Notes: generated by a model not told the origin, from the sequence alone. Shown: positions 9,327 to 19,377, numbered from the stretch's first letter. The stretch is 64,000 nucleotides of DNA from Acanthopleura granulata (GCA_016165875.1 JABBOT010000005.1:27553368-27617367); one strand, 5' to 3'. Made by a program: numbers and translations.

Positions 9327-9870
9327 ATGACGTTACGGAGCAACAGCTCGATGGACTATTTCCCAAATAATACATTAGCTAATTACACAACTCAACTACC
9401 TAGGCCGATTCATCTCTCAGGTGATTGGGAGTGTGGTTTGGTGGAAACACAGTACCCGCGATTGTGGCCTAATGTCGCAGCTGGTGAGATCTGGTTTACG
9501 ATACACAAACACGATCTCTCGGGTTACGAACGAGTTTTATTACCCAAAGGCTATTACCCGACACCAGAATCCCTCACCTCAGCCCTCAACGCCCAACTGA
9601 TGGCTAGTACTAGCCCTTTTCTTAGACCTATAGCGGACCAAATTGTGTTTGGGCATGAAACGTTATAAAATATATACACTGGAATTTAAGTCACGCCAAA
9701 CTGTGGGGTTTAGTCCGCGCTTAGATGAAACTTTCGGACTCATTCCTGGGAAGTCGCTGATATCAGCAGGAGCAGAAACGATGCACTTTGGTTCAACTCG
9801 TTCAACCCGAATGGTACCCACTCTTTACATACATTCGGATGTCCTCGAACCCCGTGTAGTAGGGGTTTAA
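9327..9870 (+). pseudogene. Polinton minor capsid protein (penton-type, single jelly roll), truncated
   Basis: Capsid vertex protein. Starts MTLRSNSSMDYFPNNTLANY at ATG 9327, with the family pattern LPRPIHLSGDWECGLVETQYP. A frameshift near 9660 leads into a second frame (to 9870) with YTLEFKSRQTVGFS and LYIHSDVLEPRVVGV. The frame stops there. Homologues continue for roughly 70 more residues, so the C-terminal strands are missing. The following about 80 bp hold an A-rich run and a tRNA-like sequence instead. It precedes the pX-like gene. Confidence 0.85.
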
Positions 9871-9892
9871 AAAAAAATTTAAAAACAAATTT

Positions 9893-9956
9893 TGACGCTG
9901 ACCGCAAGAGGATTCGAACCTGTGATCTCCCTATCGTTCATATAGGATGTCAGATA
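9893..9956 (-). tRNA. partial tRNA-like sequence, Phe(GAA)-type anticodon arm
   Basis: On the minus strand there is a 5-bp anticodon stem CCTAT/ATAGG with 7-nt loop ATGAACG (T33 and GAA in anticodon positions) and a T-arm with TTCGAAT loop and four of five stem pairs. T-rich stretches resembling a Pol III terminator follow (9868-9892). I cannot build a D-arm or a paired acceptor stem, so this is a tRNA-derived fragment rather than a functional gene. It lies where the penton C-terminus should be. Confidence 0.4.
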
Positions 9957-10440
9957 CGCATCAACCTTACATCACGTACTACTGCAACCAAGTTGGGGGC
10001 GGTAATTTCTCTGGTGCTCCGATACTTGGTGCTCCGATACAACGAGGTCATGGATTAGGGAATGTTCTAGTTGGTCTTGTCAAGGGTCTCTGGTGCCCAT
10101 TGCCAAAACCGTGGGAAAAACGGTGCTACGGACGGCTCTGGGGGTTGCTGCTGATACGCTGTTTCGCGGTAAGTCACCGAAGGAAGCCCTGAAACAACGT
10201 AGCAAGACTGCCGGTAAACGGCGGCTGGGGCGTGCTAAACGTGCGCTGGCGAGGAAAGTCCCTCGTATTCTCGGTGTATCTACACCTGGGGCAGGGCGAC
10301 GTCCACCAGGTAAACCAGCTCACTGGCGCCGTAGAAAACGTCCTGCTGCACGTCACCTCATCAGTCAGCGTAGAAGGCATGTTGGAGCACACACGGGGCG
10401 AAAGGGATCAGGTAGACTCCCCAGAGATATTTTCGCATAA
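9947..10440 (+). pseudogene. pX-like virion protein, frameshifted
   Basis: The N-terminal frame has the family hallmark PYITYYCNQVGGG...FSGAP then QRGHGLGNVLVGLVKG. A frameshift near 10090 leads to the frame from 10093 with AKTVGKTVLRTALGVAADTLFRGKSPKEALKQR, followed by an Arg-rich tail to a TAA at 10438-10440. This glycine-rich, amphipathic, basic layout between penton and capsid genes resembles adenovirus core protein X / minor capsid proteins and is a standard Polinton gene. The initiating ATG (9947) lies inside the tRNA-like segment, so the native 5' end may have been altered. Confidence 0.8.
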
Positions 10441-10459
10441 CATTTATATTTGTCCTACC

Positions 10460-11837
10460 ATGGCTTTACAGCACCCAAATTCAGCCCCATCAGTGAACAG
10501 TGACTTTGATTTGTGGACTTTACCCCCGACTCAAAGAAGTGTACAGGAAGGACGATGGGATACCTACAACCCTATTGCTAGCATTGTGGACGGTGGGCCT
10601 GTAGAATTTTTTATTAGCAACGGGGATCCAAGCACTTACTTGGACTTGGCTAATTCGTATTTGTATGTGAAAGCCAAAATAGCGAAAGGTAATGGGGATG
10701 ATTTCCCAGAGAATGCTGCCGTGGCACCTGTTAATTTGTGGTGAAATTCTCTGTGGCAGCAAGTAGACGTCGCTATCAATGATAAATTGATTACTCCCTC
10801 AAAGAATATGTACCCTTACCGGACGTACATTGAAACCTTACTTAGCTATGGGCAGGAATCTAAAAGAACTTGGTTGAAAGGAAGTGGATCGTATAAGGAT
10901 ACTTCTGGACAAATGGAGACTAAAACTAATTAAAACGATGGATTTCACGGGCTTGCCTGTGGGAAGTCGATCAATTAATATGCTGGGGAGATTACAATGT
11001 GACTTGTTTCAACAAGATAGCTATTTGTTAAACAATGTCACGGTTCGAGTGCGTTTGACCAGGAGTGGAGACAGCTTTGCAATTATATCAACCCTCCGAC
11101 ATGGAGAAAGAGACGCTGCACAGGAGGCAGATTACAAGACATTCCTTGAGGAAGTGACAATGTTTATACGGAAAATCACAGTCACCACGGGTATTCTGCG
11201 AGGGCATTTGAAAGCCTTGGAGAAAGCCCCAGCCAAGTACCCGATTCAGCGTGTATTAACCAAGTATTTCAACGTAGGTATAGGACATACCACCGTGAAT
11301 GAGCAAAACCTATTTTTAGGCACTCTTCCCCGGCGTCTCGTCATAGGGTATGTACAAAACTCGACATTTAAGGGACAATACGATGAAAATCCCTTCGCAT
11401 TGAACCCGCGTAACATAAACTACGTGGTCTTACACGTGAATGGACGTCAGATACCAGCCAAGCCACTCACCCCAAATTTTCCAGCTCATAATTACATCCA
11501 TTCTTATATGAACTTATTCGCTGCCACCGGTAAAGTTGGAACAGATGGAGGAAATGATATCACATATAGTGATTTCCGCGCTGGGAACACCATGTTCGCC
11601 TTTGATTTGACCGCTGACCAGCACGATGACCAACAGTTGAACGTCAGTCAGAAGGGTGATCTCCGCTTGGAAATGCGATTTTCCCAACCCCTACTTCAAT
11701 CTACTACCATCATTTGCTACGCTGAATTCCAAAATATCATTGAGATTGACAATACTCGCACAGTCTATATATATATTAAACAACGATCCCTGTACGAAAC
11801 CTGGTACACATTGGATTGCATTATATATAGATTATGA
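10460..11837 (+). pseudogene. Polinton major capsid protein (double jelly roll), broken
   Basis: Starts MALQHPNSAPSVNSDFDLW at ATG 10460. Early strands carry DGGPVEFFISNGDPSTYLDL and APVNLW. There is an in-frame TGA at 10741-10743 and a TAA at about 10930. The remaining frame (10884-11837) continues with CDLFQQDSYLLNNV, ENLFLGTLPRRLVIG, RNINYVVLHVNGRQIPAKPL and AEFQNIIEIDNTR, which is near the family's usual C-terminus. This is the protein often annotated in invertebrates as F54H12.2-like. After about 11765 the frame runs into protease-region DNA, so its own end and the spacer to the protease have been lost. Confidence 0.92.
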
Positions 11838-12199
11838 GGAAACCACACATCACTTGTCTGGAGATTATTTTGATTCTTATGCGTTTCCCACCCTGGCGTA
11901 AGGCGGTAGAGACGTAGCTAAATCAGGGTACGGACCATTGGCAATCGAATCACCGCCCCATACAATGCTTAAATACCGCTGTGTGCGGTCAATATTGTTT
12001 GTATTTTGCGCTCCATCGAGCGAGAGAACGAACAATGAACTGTATTACACAATCATTTCATTCCCCACCCACAGATTATACCAATGATCTACTGGTTTAT
12101 GACTGGGCCGAAAGAATATTCGGTATCCACCCACCTTTCTTTGGTGATTACAAAAAATACATCCGCAATTTTGCGAAGATTGTAATAAATCATAATTGA
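11765..12199 (+). pseudogene. adenain-like cysteine protease (C5-type), N-terminally truncated and frameshifted
   Basis: Processes virion proteins in adenovirus-like systems. Visible motifs: PGTHWIALYID (catalytic His, about 11800-11835), GDYFDSYAFP (acidic partner, about 11862-11890) and VCGQYCLYFALHRARER (catalytic Cys, about 11980-12020). The N-terminal about 30 residues expected before this His block are absent, and the sequence joins directly to the end of the capsid gene. The first frame stops at 11899-11901; the last runs from 11981 to a TGA at 12197-12199. An AATAAA overlaps the end (12184-12189). Confidence 0.85.
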
Positions 12200-12513
12200 A
12201 TGAAATCACCAGTTAATGAGACATTTTTTATCTGTTCTTCCATGTTTATTGTTGTTGTTCTACAAACATATGCTTATAACAAGGAATATGTTAATATACG
12301 GTTGCACAGAGGCTGTATTTGCTGATTAGAACAATGCATATATATATACATTGATGGGTGTTGTTAAAAAAAAATCACATGTTTAATTCCAGTTGTTTGT
12401 TCTTGTTTATTGAACCAAAAAATTAATAAAAATTGAGATCTCACCAAAATAACATGTTTTCTTTGTTTTATTTACAAAATATTCAGAATCTTAAAATATA
12501 TTTACATATGTAT
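12200..12513. other. convergent intergenic region between protease and PolB
   Basis: AT-rich, with a minus-strand AATAAA (12406-12411) suited to end the polymerase transcript and (AT)n near 12340. No gene seen. Confidence 0.5.
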
Positions 12514-15500
12514 CTAAATATCCAAGTAAGTCGTGCTTACCCCATCAGGCAAAATTGTACGTTTAGCAGAAAAATACATGAAAGCGTCCTTATGCTGTGT
12601 ATAGGAACACATTTGATGTCCACGGACACGCATGTCACGATTGACTCCCACTGCACTTCGTCCTTCCTGGAGCACCGAGAGATACAAATCCTTTTGAGCA
12701 CTGTGACGGTTTACTCCTTTGCAGGAAAATTTATGACCATCCCCACTGTCATCAGCGTAGCAGTAATATGTTTTGGAACATAAAGCGATAATACCATCTC
12801 CACTCCATTCTACTTTAAACAGACCAGGCGTGCGTTTGTCATGCTGATAATAATCTCGACGAGGTAACCAGCGGTCACGTTCAGCCTCGTAAGTTTCTCG
12901 CATCTCAGGTTTAACAAAGGATTCCCAATTAGGGTCCGACCATGCAATGTATGATGAATCTGTATCTGTCTCCACGAGTTGATAATCACTGGAATGAAAA
13001 TATTTTGCCAGAAAATCGTAACAGAAATCCAGCATGCGGAGTTTGGCATACTGATATACCATACACTTATCTGTAAGGGTAAATTATATGAGATCCGTTT
13101 CTTAGAGCACGTGACCTCATAGATATCATTATCAATTTCCTCCACGTTAATACATGCATCTGAATTGACTAATTTCCGAGCTTTCTGTAGCGTGCACACT
13201 TTCACATTCACATGGCGATCGTGATTAGTAATTGTCTTTCCATATTCCGAATTTCCTAATAGCTTCATCGTTTCACCTATTAACACGTTGCTGGGATCTC
13301 CATCCCCTTGACGTCGCGCTTGAATCACGTGATCAGCAAGGGTGCGAAAGCAGGTTTCAGGAGGTGTATTGCACAGCTTGATACACGCGAGTTACAACCA
13401 GTCCATGAGCCCAATACCATCTTAGCAGAGGGGTGCCCAGGAGAATTTTCGTCCCACACATACTTCCGATTAATGTACGGCAGGGCTGGGTCATAATATT
13501 ATTGACCTTGGCATATTCTTTCATAGTCGGACCGATATCTTCTACAGTGACATTTGCGTTTTTAAATATCGGGGGGCATTCAGCAAAAGTTGATAATAAT
13601 TCTTGGGGGACATGAATGTCACACTCCACAAACCCATACAGTTGCTGATCCATAACTGATTTTAATAATTGATCTTCAGTAAGATGAGCTGGTGGAGAAG
13701 TGTAGTAATGTTGGAGAAATGATTGAAGGGCGGGGTCAGTCTGCTTTTGCTGCAGAAAAAAACATTCCACAACCTGGAAGTTGAGATGCTCGAAATATGC
13801 TCGGTGCTCATTCCTCTCGTTCTTCCGGTGAAAGACCACGCCTAATGTTAGAGCGGAGCTCACCTGTTGAAGTCTAGTTCAGATGACACCCACGGAAATG
13901 CCAGTAACATCCGTGGAAGTGCAATGATACAAGCATACATATATATAAGTATAAAGCGTGTCCATTATTTTATATACATGTATACATATATATATATGTA
14001 TATACATGCAGATATTCCACATGATATAAATTATAACGCTACATTTACCCAATCTTTTTTTCATACATACATAATTATTTTATATATATTACATATACAA
14101 GACATAATACATTACCTGGAAAATAGTGCAAAGCAAAGCCGTCAACAGAGAGCCGACGATCGCCAATTCTTCGTTCCGCATCGTTCAGCCGATGACGAAT
14201 AGGGACGCCCAGCTGAGCCGCTTACCAATCTAACTACTGTTCAGCCAGTCGAGGTTTTTTGGACTCCATCGGATAAAAATTTATAGTGTCTTGACTCTCT
14301 TCTTCTATGGGTAGCCAGCGGGTATAATGTCCAGCCGGCATAGGTGATGCTAAGGAAGCTAGGTATAACGCATTAGCGTCAAAACCGACAATACCCTGGC
14401 ATAATTTTCCTCCCCTAATACGAGTCGCTCCTTTCTCATGATAGCGATGAAATACAATACTTGGTCCCCCGACAATATTCGCTCTCAGACATTGTTAAAG
14501 ATCTTTATCCGCTTCTCCTATTAAGGAAAGGTAAGTTGGGAGATATTGAAACAAGTAACGTAAAGTGATCCCAGGAATTCTAATGCAGTCTTTAAATATA
14601 TCTACACGCATGGTTTGATAAAACGCTGACATCTTCCCCAAAGCTTCAAGAAACGGAATGACGTCGAGATTATTGTACCAAATCAGAAAATCACGAAGGG
14701 TCCTCATTCCATGTGATTGCCATACATTCTCCAAAGCACGGTAATCTTCTTCAGAGCAAAAAGTCCCATTTAACTTGTTATGGAAAGCTTCACGCGGCGA
14801 GACAGTTGTCTCATCTAAACGTGCTAAACTATCCACGTATTCGTAACAAAACTGTCCTTTGGTCACCTGACATTCATAAGCTTTGACCCATTTATCATAA
14901 CTATAATACGGGGCTAAATACTTTCGCACGTCTAAAAATCTCAGCTCACCTGTGGACACACTCATGTGATCGTTATTCCGTTTGATAACGTATTTTATCC
15001 CATCCGTTTTCACTAAATATGGATACAGCTGTCTCTGTATTAAATTAAAATCATATTTCCCACAATTTAAACTCAAAACAGGGAGTTCGGCCAGGTATGT
15101 TAAAAATCGCTCCTTGAGCTTTTCTGTGTAAGATTTCTTTTTCGTTTCGCAGGTAAAGTCACATAGCATGGCTATGCCTATACATTCATCCAAGCTGTCT
15201 AACACGTGATGGTAATGTTGACAACAGCTTAAAACTAGCTTCTCTTAAAACTAATATCTTTCAGTGAGATATGCCATCATAGTTTCAATCAAAGCGTGAG
15301 GATCATCCGTTGATACAAACACATCGGTTTGTCATATCCAGGAACGTTACTGTTAACAGACACGCTCATGGGAATATGGAGGGCAGTCCATTCTGTGTTT
15401 TCACCACTGTTAGTTGCAGAAGGATCTAATTTTTGGAGATAGGCCTCAAAGTCAAAACAAGCTCTATATGGGAAATACCTGTCCTGTTCAGGGAAATCAA

Positions 15501-16509
15501 TAATTCCTTCGTCAGCTAACTCCTCGAAAACAGTGGCTTTGTTTTTAAACACACCGCCTGGATACACTCGTTTGATAACCCCATCACAAGTCCGTACATG
15601 CCGTTTTAATTTGCAGGCCTTGGGAAACGCTTTATGACAAACCCTGCACAGATAAGAACGAGCGTATAAATTCATATCTTTCGCCACGCTAAAATGCTTC
15701 TCGTGGATATTAAGAGTCAAAGTAGTAGCGTATCGCTTGGTAGACCGATAAAGAATCTCAGCGCACACATCTTTATCAACCAACACCAATTCATACACAA
15801 ATACGTTTACGTTAAATAAATCGTCCAGAAAAGACAGTTCTCTGAGCGGTACACCTCGGAAATACCTGGCTTCCATACCTTTAGCTGTCAAGAAAATTTT
15901 TAAATAACCCTTAGCTTTAGCAGTACAGTATCTGGGGTTAGCGTTGTCTAGGTGAAAGGCTGAGCAATGGAAGAAACACAAATGATCATCGTAAGCACTA
16001 TGTCCGCCGCTCACCATGCTTTGCAAGCCTTTATTATTCCAAACGTGGGCAGGTAAATCTACCGGGGCACCGATGGGTGTGGTATGTGGTTTATGCACAT
16101 AAAACGCAACATTAGTCACACTGTCTACCACCCATTTGGTATTTGGGCTCTGTTGTCGGGCTGATTCGATCGGATCGATAGCTGACAAAGCAGTAAGTGT
16201 TTGTATATCTCCATAGGTGTGAATATACCGACATTCTGAGAGTATTCTTGTATTTGTACTCGGATAGAAATAACGCAACTGGTCCGTATCTCGGTGACGT
16301 AAATTGAAACCGCAATCTAGGTTGATAGGGAAAGCTGAAGGCTGGTCAAGAAACACCTGTTCCAGGTGTGTAGGTAAAGGATAGAGTCCCTTGATTCGGA
16401 AATTATACACATCCCGCAAAGGCCGATGGCGATGAAATTTTCTGGCGGATAGCGCCCCAGTGACGTTGATATATGTCACGTAATGCTGGGTCTGTATGTG
16501 ACTCATCAT
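12514..16509 (-). pseudogene. polB: protein-primed DNA polymerase B (Polinton pPolB), several breaks
   Basis: Replicative polymerase of the element. Reading from 16509 leftwards: N-terminal HRHRPLRDVYNFRIKGLY block; a zinc-finger-like YLCRVCHKAF...H..C (about 15560-15660); Exo I CFDFEAYL (about 15440-15460); Exo II LNCGKYDFNLI (about 15042-15075); Exo III YNNLDVIPF (about 14660-14681); motif A VGFDANALYL (about 14365-14390); motif B KLLGNSEYGKT (about 13240-13270); motif C DTDSSYIAW (about 12945-12973). It ends at 12514. Breaks occur near 15210-15290, 14490, 14250, 13360 and 13070. A 250-bp AT-rich segment (13870-14115) replaces conserved coding sequence. An upstream frame (16565-16768) may be the original N-terminus, but it has no ATG at its head. 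Confidence 0.93.
13870..14115. repeat. AT-rich microsatellite-like block inside polB
   Basis: (TATA/TACA)-rich sequence separates the reading frame of PVDGF-type residues (ending about 14115) from the ERNEHRAYFEHLNF block (starting about 13860). The intervening residues conserved in other Polinton polymerases are absent. The edges carry GT and AG on the minus strand, but no convincing branch site or exact coding continuity is visible, so an insertion with deletion is more likely than an intron. Confidence 0.6.
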
Positions 16510-16944
16510 ATGAAGGTGTGATGGGGTCCCAAGGAAATGAATTAGGGCCGTTATTGAGGCTAATCTAACCCTTTACATTACCGACAGAGGCGGTATGAAA
16601 TTCACCCTGATCATTTACGTCGCTATCTGGCCCCAGCAGACTAAACACAGCCTCAGGTGAGGGCGCTTGATTGACATGTGAGAGTAATGAGGATCTAGCA
16701 GCAGACTGACCCGGGCGCTTTGATGCTGAGGCAGTTACACGACCTCCAATCTGTGAAATGGGCTGCACCTGCTTAACAAAAAAAAAACCCCAAATGATAA
16801 ATTATGGCAAATCTCAGGTTTCAAGGGAAGCAACTCGTACTGGAATAGTCCTACTATTTAATAGTTTACCGTATGTGCATAAATATATCACAAAAAGTGT
16901 ATACCTTATCAGTTTAACCTGGAACACGGGTGAGAATGGACGTC

Positions 16945-17130
16945 ATGCCTCTCAAGAAGAAACGAAATCGATCCATGAAATACAATACATAGAAACGCCG
17001 GGATCGGAGGAAGAGGAAGACTCGGGGAAATAATTTACAGCTAGCTATGCGGCGAAAATTCCGACATCGGAGACTGAGAAATAGTTATGAATCACCTGGA
17101 GATTTCTACCGCCGTGTGACCAATACCTAG
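16945..17130 (+). pseudogene. arginine/lysine-rich mini-protein (core-protein-like), one in-frame stop
   Basis: ATG 16945 opens MPLKKKRNRSMKYNT, then a TAG at 16990-16992. The same frame continues with KRRDRRKRKTRG and MRRKFRHRRLRNSYESPG to a TAG at 17128-17130. Over a third of residues are Arg or Lys, which resembles condensing core proteins of adenovirus-like particles or a protamine-like peptide. It lies upstream of and divergent from polB. Downstream is a 6-bp hairpin (GACCTT...AAGGTC, about 17196-17214) that includes AATAAA. The product assignment is inference from composition. Confidence 0.4.
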
Positions 17131-17500
17131 TGAATTTTGACAACCCAACGAAAACAAACGAGCCAACCAACCACCCAACCAACCGACCGACCATAGACCT
17201 TATAAATAAAGGTCACCCTATTCTGTCGAAAGAGTCTTTCTAATAGAAAAGCACCACATTATTTTCACAGTTACTTATTTGTCTTTTATATGTTTCAAAT
17301 AATAAATATATGTTTTGTGTTGTGTACTTCGTTAATTATTCTCTATTATATAGAAACAGATTGTATTATGTCTGTATTATTAAGTTTTATATGTGTGCCG
17401 GAATATATATGCGTGTGTGTATTTAAAATACGCAGTTCACATAGGCGATATCGCTATGTTAGTAAAACACAGGGATTGAAAATCCACAGCCGCTGGTACG
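17131..17500. other. non-coding spacer with AACC-type repeats
   Basis: Contains (AACC/GACC)n at about 17160-17195 and AT-rich sequence. No gene seen. Open frames here have no recognisable composition. Confidence 0.45.
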
Positions 17501-17516
17501 GTATAGTCCCTATCAT

Positions 17517-17606
17517 CCAATCAGATGCATGGGATTTTGCTCTCTATTCTGTCCGCGGTGTTTGGGGTGCTGTCAAACTTTACAAGCCGCCCAATTCATA
17601 TAAAAG
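17517..17606 (+). promoter_or_regulatory. promoter of R1: CCAAT box and TATA box
   Basis: CCAATCAG (17517-17524) and ATATAAAAG (17598-17606) with AAGCCGCCC just upstream of the TATA, as in L1. The upstream block AAACACAGGGATTGAAAAT (17465-17483) recurs at 18450-18468. Confidence 0.6.
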
Positions 17607-17714
17607 TTAAACTCAGTTACATGTACTCATTATGCAGAATTTTATCGGAGCGATTACGGGATGGAGCGAGGAGAGAAGATAAGGTGAATCACCATTCCAT
17701 TTCACACTGCGGAA

Positions 17715-17927
17715 ATGGATGGAAAGATTGGAAGCAACGTAGAACTCGATGAAATCCACAAGCAAGCCTTAGCAAGCGACGGCGGGTTTTCCGGAGAGAA
17801 GCAAATGATAGAGGTGCAAGAGACTCGCTCGGCATTGGAAAACGCACGGGAAAAGTTACATAAAGCTGAACGTGCGTTACGGGGGTATACCCGCCAGAAC
17901 CAAGCTGCGGTTCCGAATGAAAGCTGA
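17715..17927 (+). CDS. small outward-facing Polinton gene R1 with histone-type 3' end, 70 aa
   Basis: Intact ATG-initiated frame of 70 residues. Residues 30-60 (IEVQETRSALENAREKLHKAERALRGY) form a strongly amphipathic, coiled-coil-like helix, and the ends are polar. The TGA (17925-17927) lies 35 nt before a 6-bp/4-nt hairpin. The roughly 100 bp after the hairpin are the inverted counterpart of the 3' flanks of L1-L3 (CTTCCCGAAAGG...CTTTCGAAATCTAAGCA...TAATGTCTGTGATTTTGTCCG). It therefore belongs to the same gene class on the other end of the element. No known domain recognised. Confidence 0.65.
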   Translation: MDGKIGSNVELDEIHKQALASDGGFSGEKQMIEVQETRSALENAREKLHKAERALRGYTRQNQAAVPNES

Positions 17928-17962
17928 GCTAAGCTAAGCTCAGCTACCCCATCATCTCCAAC

Positions 17963-17978
17963 AGCCCTTGTAAGGGCT
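17963..17978 (+). terminator. histone-type 3' stem-loop of R1
   Basis: AGCCCT-TGTA-AGGGCT, perfect 6-bp stem, 5' flank CCAAC and 3' flank AACCAATC, followed by CTTCCCGAAAGG. The loop departs from the usual TTTC/TTAT pattern. Confidence 0.65.
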
Positions 17979-17999
17979 AACCAATCTTCCCGAAAGGTT

Positions 18000-19155
18000 T
18001 GCTTTCGAAATCTAAGCACGATTCATATATGGGTTATGTATGTTTCCTTTAATGTCTGTGATTTTGTCCGCTTTATGTAAAACAAAACCAAAATTAGCCC
18101 CTCACATTCAACCCCGTTTCATCTTTATGATAGTGATGTAGATATATGTGCATACAGCCAATTACACCAGGTTTTCATCCCCATAGAACGCTTGCATTTA
18201 CATCCATACTAGAAAAAAAGAAATTACGTGTATTACGACCGTGTATGTATCCTTTCTAATTATTAAATTTACATGTCAAAACTAAATGCTGATATTTTCA
18301 CACTACATTTGTTTTTTATATTTCTGCACATACAAGTAAGCTATTGATATCTCTCTATATGCACGCATAGTCCTGTGTACTGTATGACCCTACGAGAGCA
18401 AAACATTGTTTTTAATATACTATAAGGCAAACCGCTATGCTATAGTGAAACACAAGGATTGAAAATTTCCTAGCACTGCTCAGACATCGCCCACTATCGA
18501 CCAATCAGAACAGCAGAATTTCCCCTCCCTCCAGATCGAACCGATATAGCGTACATCTACCGTTGTGCTTCCCTCGGGGTGTAAAACACGAATTATCTCT
18601 TTACCTCTTTCATATTTTATACCCACGCTGGCGAATTATGTATATTAAGGACTTCTACTTACTAATTATTAAGATTATATCTAAATAAAAGTTGCTATTT
18701 AACGCTATATTTTTATATTTCCATCCAAAAAAGAGACACGTTAAAAACACAATGCTTGTAAATGCAGAAAGCCCACGTGACCGCTATAAACCAATGGGAA
18801 ATGGTGAAATTGCTCTATCTGACCGTCGCGCTTTTTTGGCATGCTACTGCTGCCGGAGTTTACAAGCACCGGTATATTTATTTCATAAAAACAACTCCGG
18901 AGTGCACCCGTGCGCGTATTTTTTGTTTTCTTCACCAATCTCAGATAATTCCAAAACCACTGCTTTCGTTTAGATCCGCGCTGCTGCTATACAGTCTGTG
19001 AGCATTGGTGACAGACGCACAGTCACTCTACTGCATTTCTGCGGGAGCTGATTTCACGACTAAAACCCAGAGAGAGAGGAAGATTATAGATTCACTCACG
19101 GAGATGATTATTCGATTACGAGACTGCCCCAGGATCGTCGTACGTTAGCCTCACC
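18000..19155. other. right subterminal spacer with duplicated promoter-like block
   Basis: 18430-18560 repeats the R1 upstream block (GCTATG...AAACACAAGGATTGAAAAT...CCAATCAG), so a second right-end gene probably stood here. ATTCACTC (19091-19098) followed by an ATG matches the leader of L2 and L3. No long convincing frame survives. Confidence 0.45.
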
Positions 19156-19296
19156 ATGTCTTTTAGCCTCTCCAAGTCATTGGAAACCTCCTGTGTATGG
19201 ACCCTAGGAAAGTTGTATATACCGCAGCTTTTCCTTCCTCGTCTTCTCTTGACCATCGGACTAACAGCGCCATGTTTAATCGGTGATAATCAGTGA
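19156..19296 (+). CDS. possible small gene R2 upstream of canonical histone stem-loop, 46 aa
   Basis: ATG 19156 to TGA 19294-19296 encodes a Leu/Pro-rich, fairly hydrophobic peptide (MSFSLSKSLETSCVWTLGKL...). Its stop is 65 nt before the stem-loop at 19362, the spacing expected for a histone-type transcript. No similarity to L1-L3 or R1 is evident, so it may be a degenerate remnant. The gene call rests on the position of the hairpin only. Confidence 0.25.
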   Translation: MSFSLSKSLETSCVWTLGKLYIPQLFLPRLLLTIGLTAPCLIGDNQ

Positions 19297-19361
19297 CAAG
19301 ATGTATCTACCGTGGCTTTCCTTCCTCGTCCTGCCGTTCCTTCTTATCTCCCATATCCAAA

Positions 19362-19377
19362 GGCTCTTTTCAGAGCC
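19362..19377 (+). terminator. canonical metazoan histone 3' stem-loop
   Basis: GGCTCT-TTTC-AGAGCC with 5' flank TCCAAA and 3' flank ACCCAACC is the classical replication-dependent histone mRNA 3' end. It is followed by TCGAAAGGACTTTCC, a plausible purine-rich downstream element. No core histone frame lies upstream. Confidence 0.85.

Noticed and set aside
17196..17214. GACCTT/AAGGTC hairpin as another histone-type stem-loop
   Set aside because: The loop is 7 nt and contains AATAAA, so a polyadenylation signal is the simpler reading.
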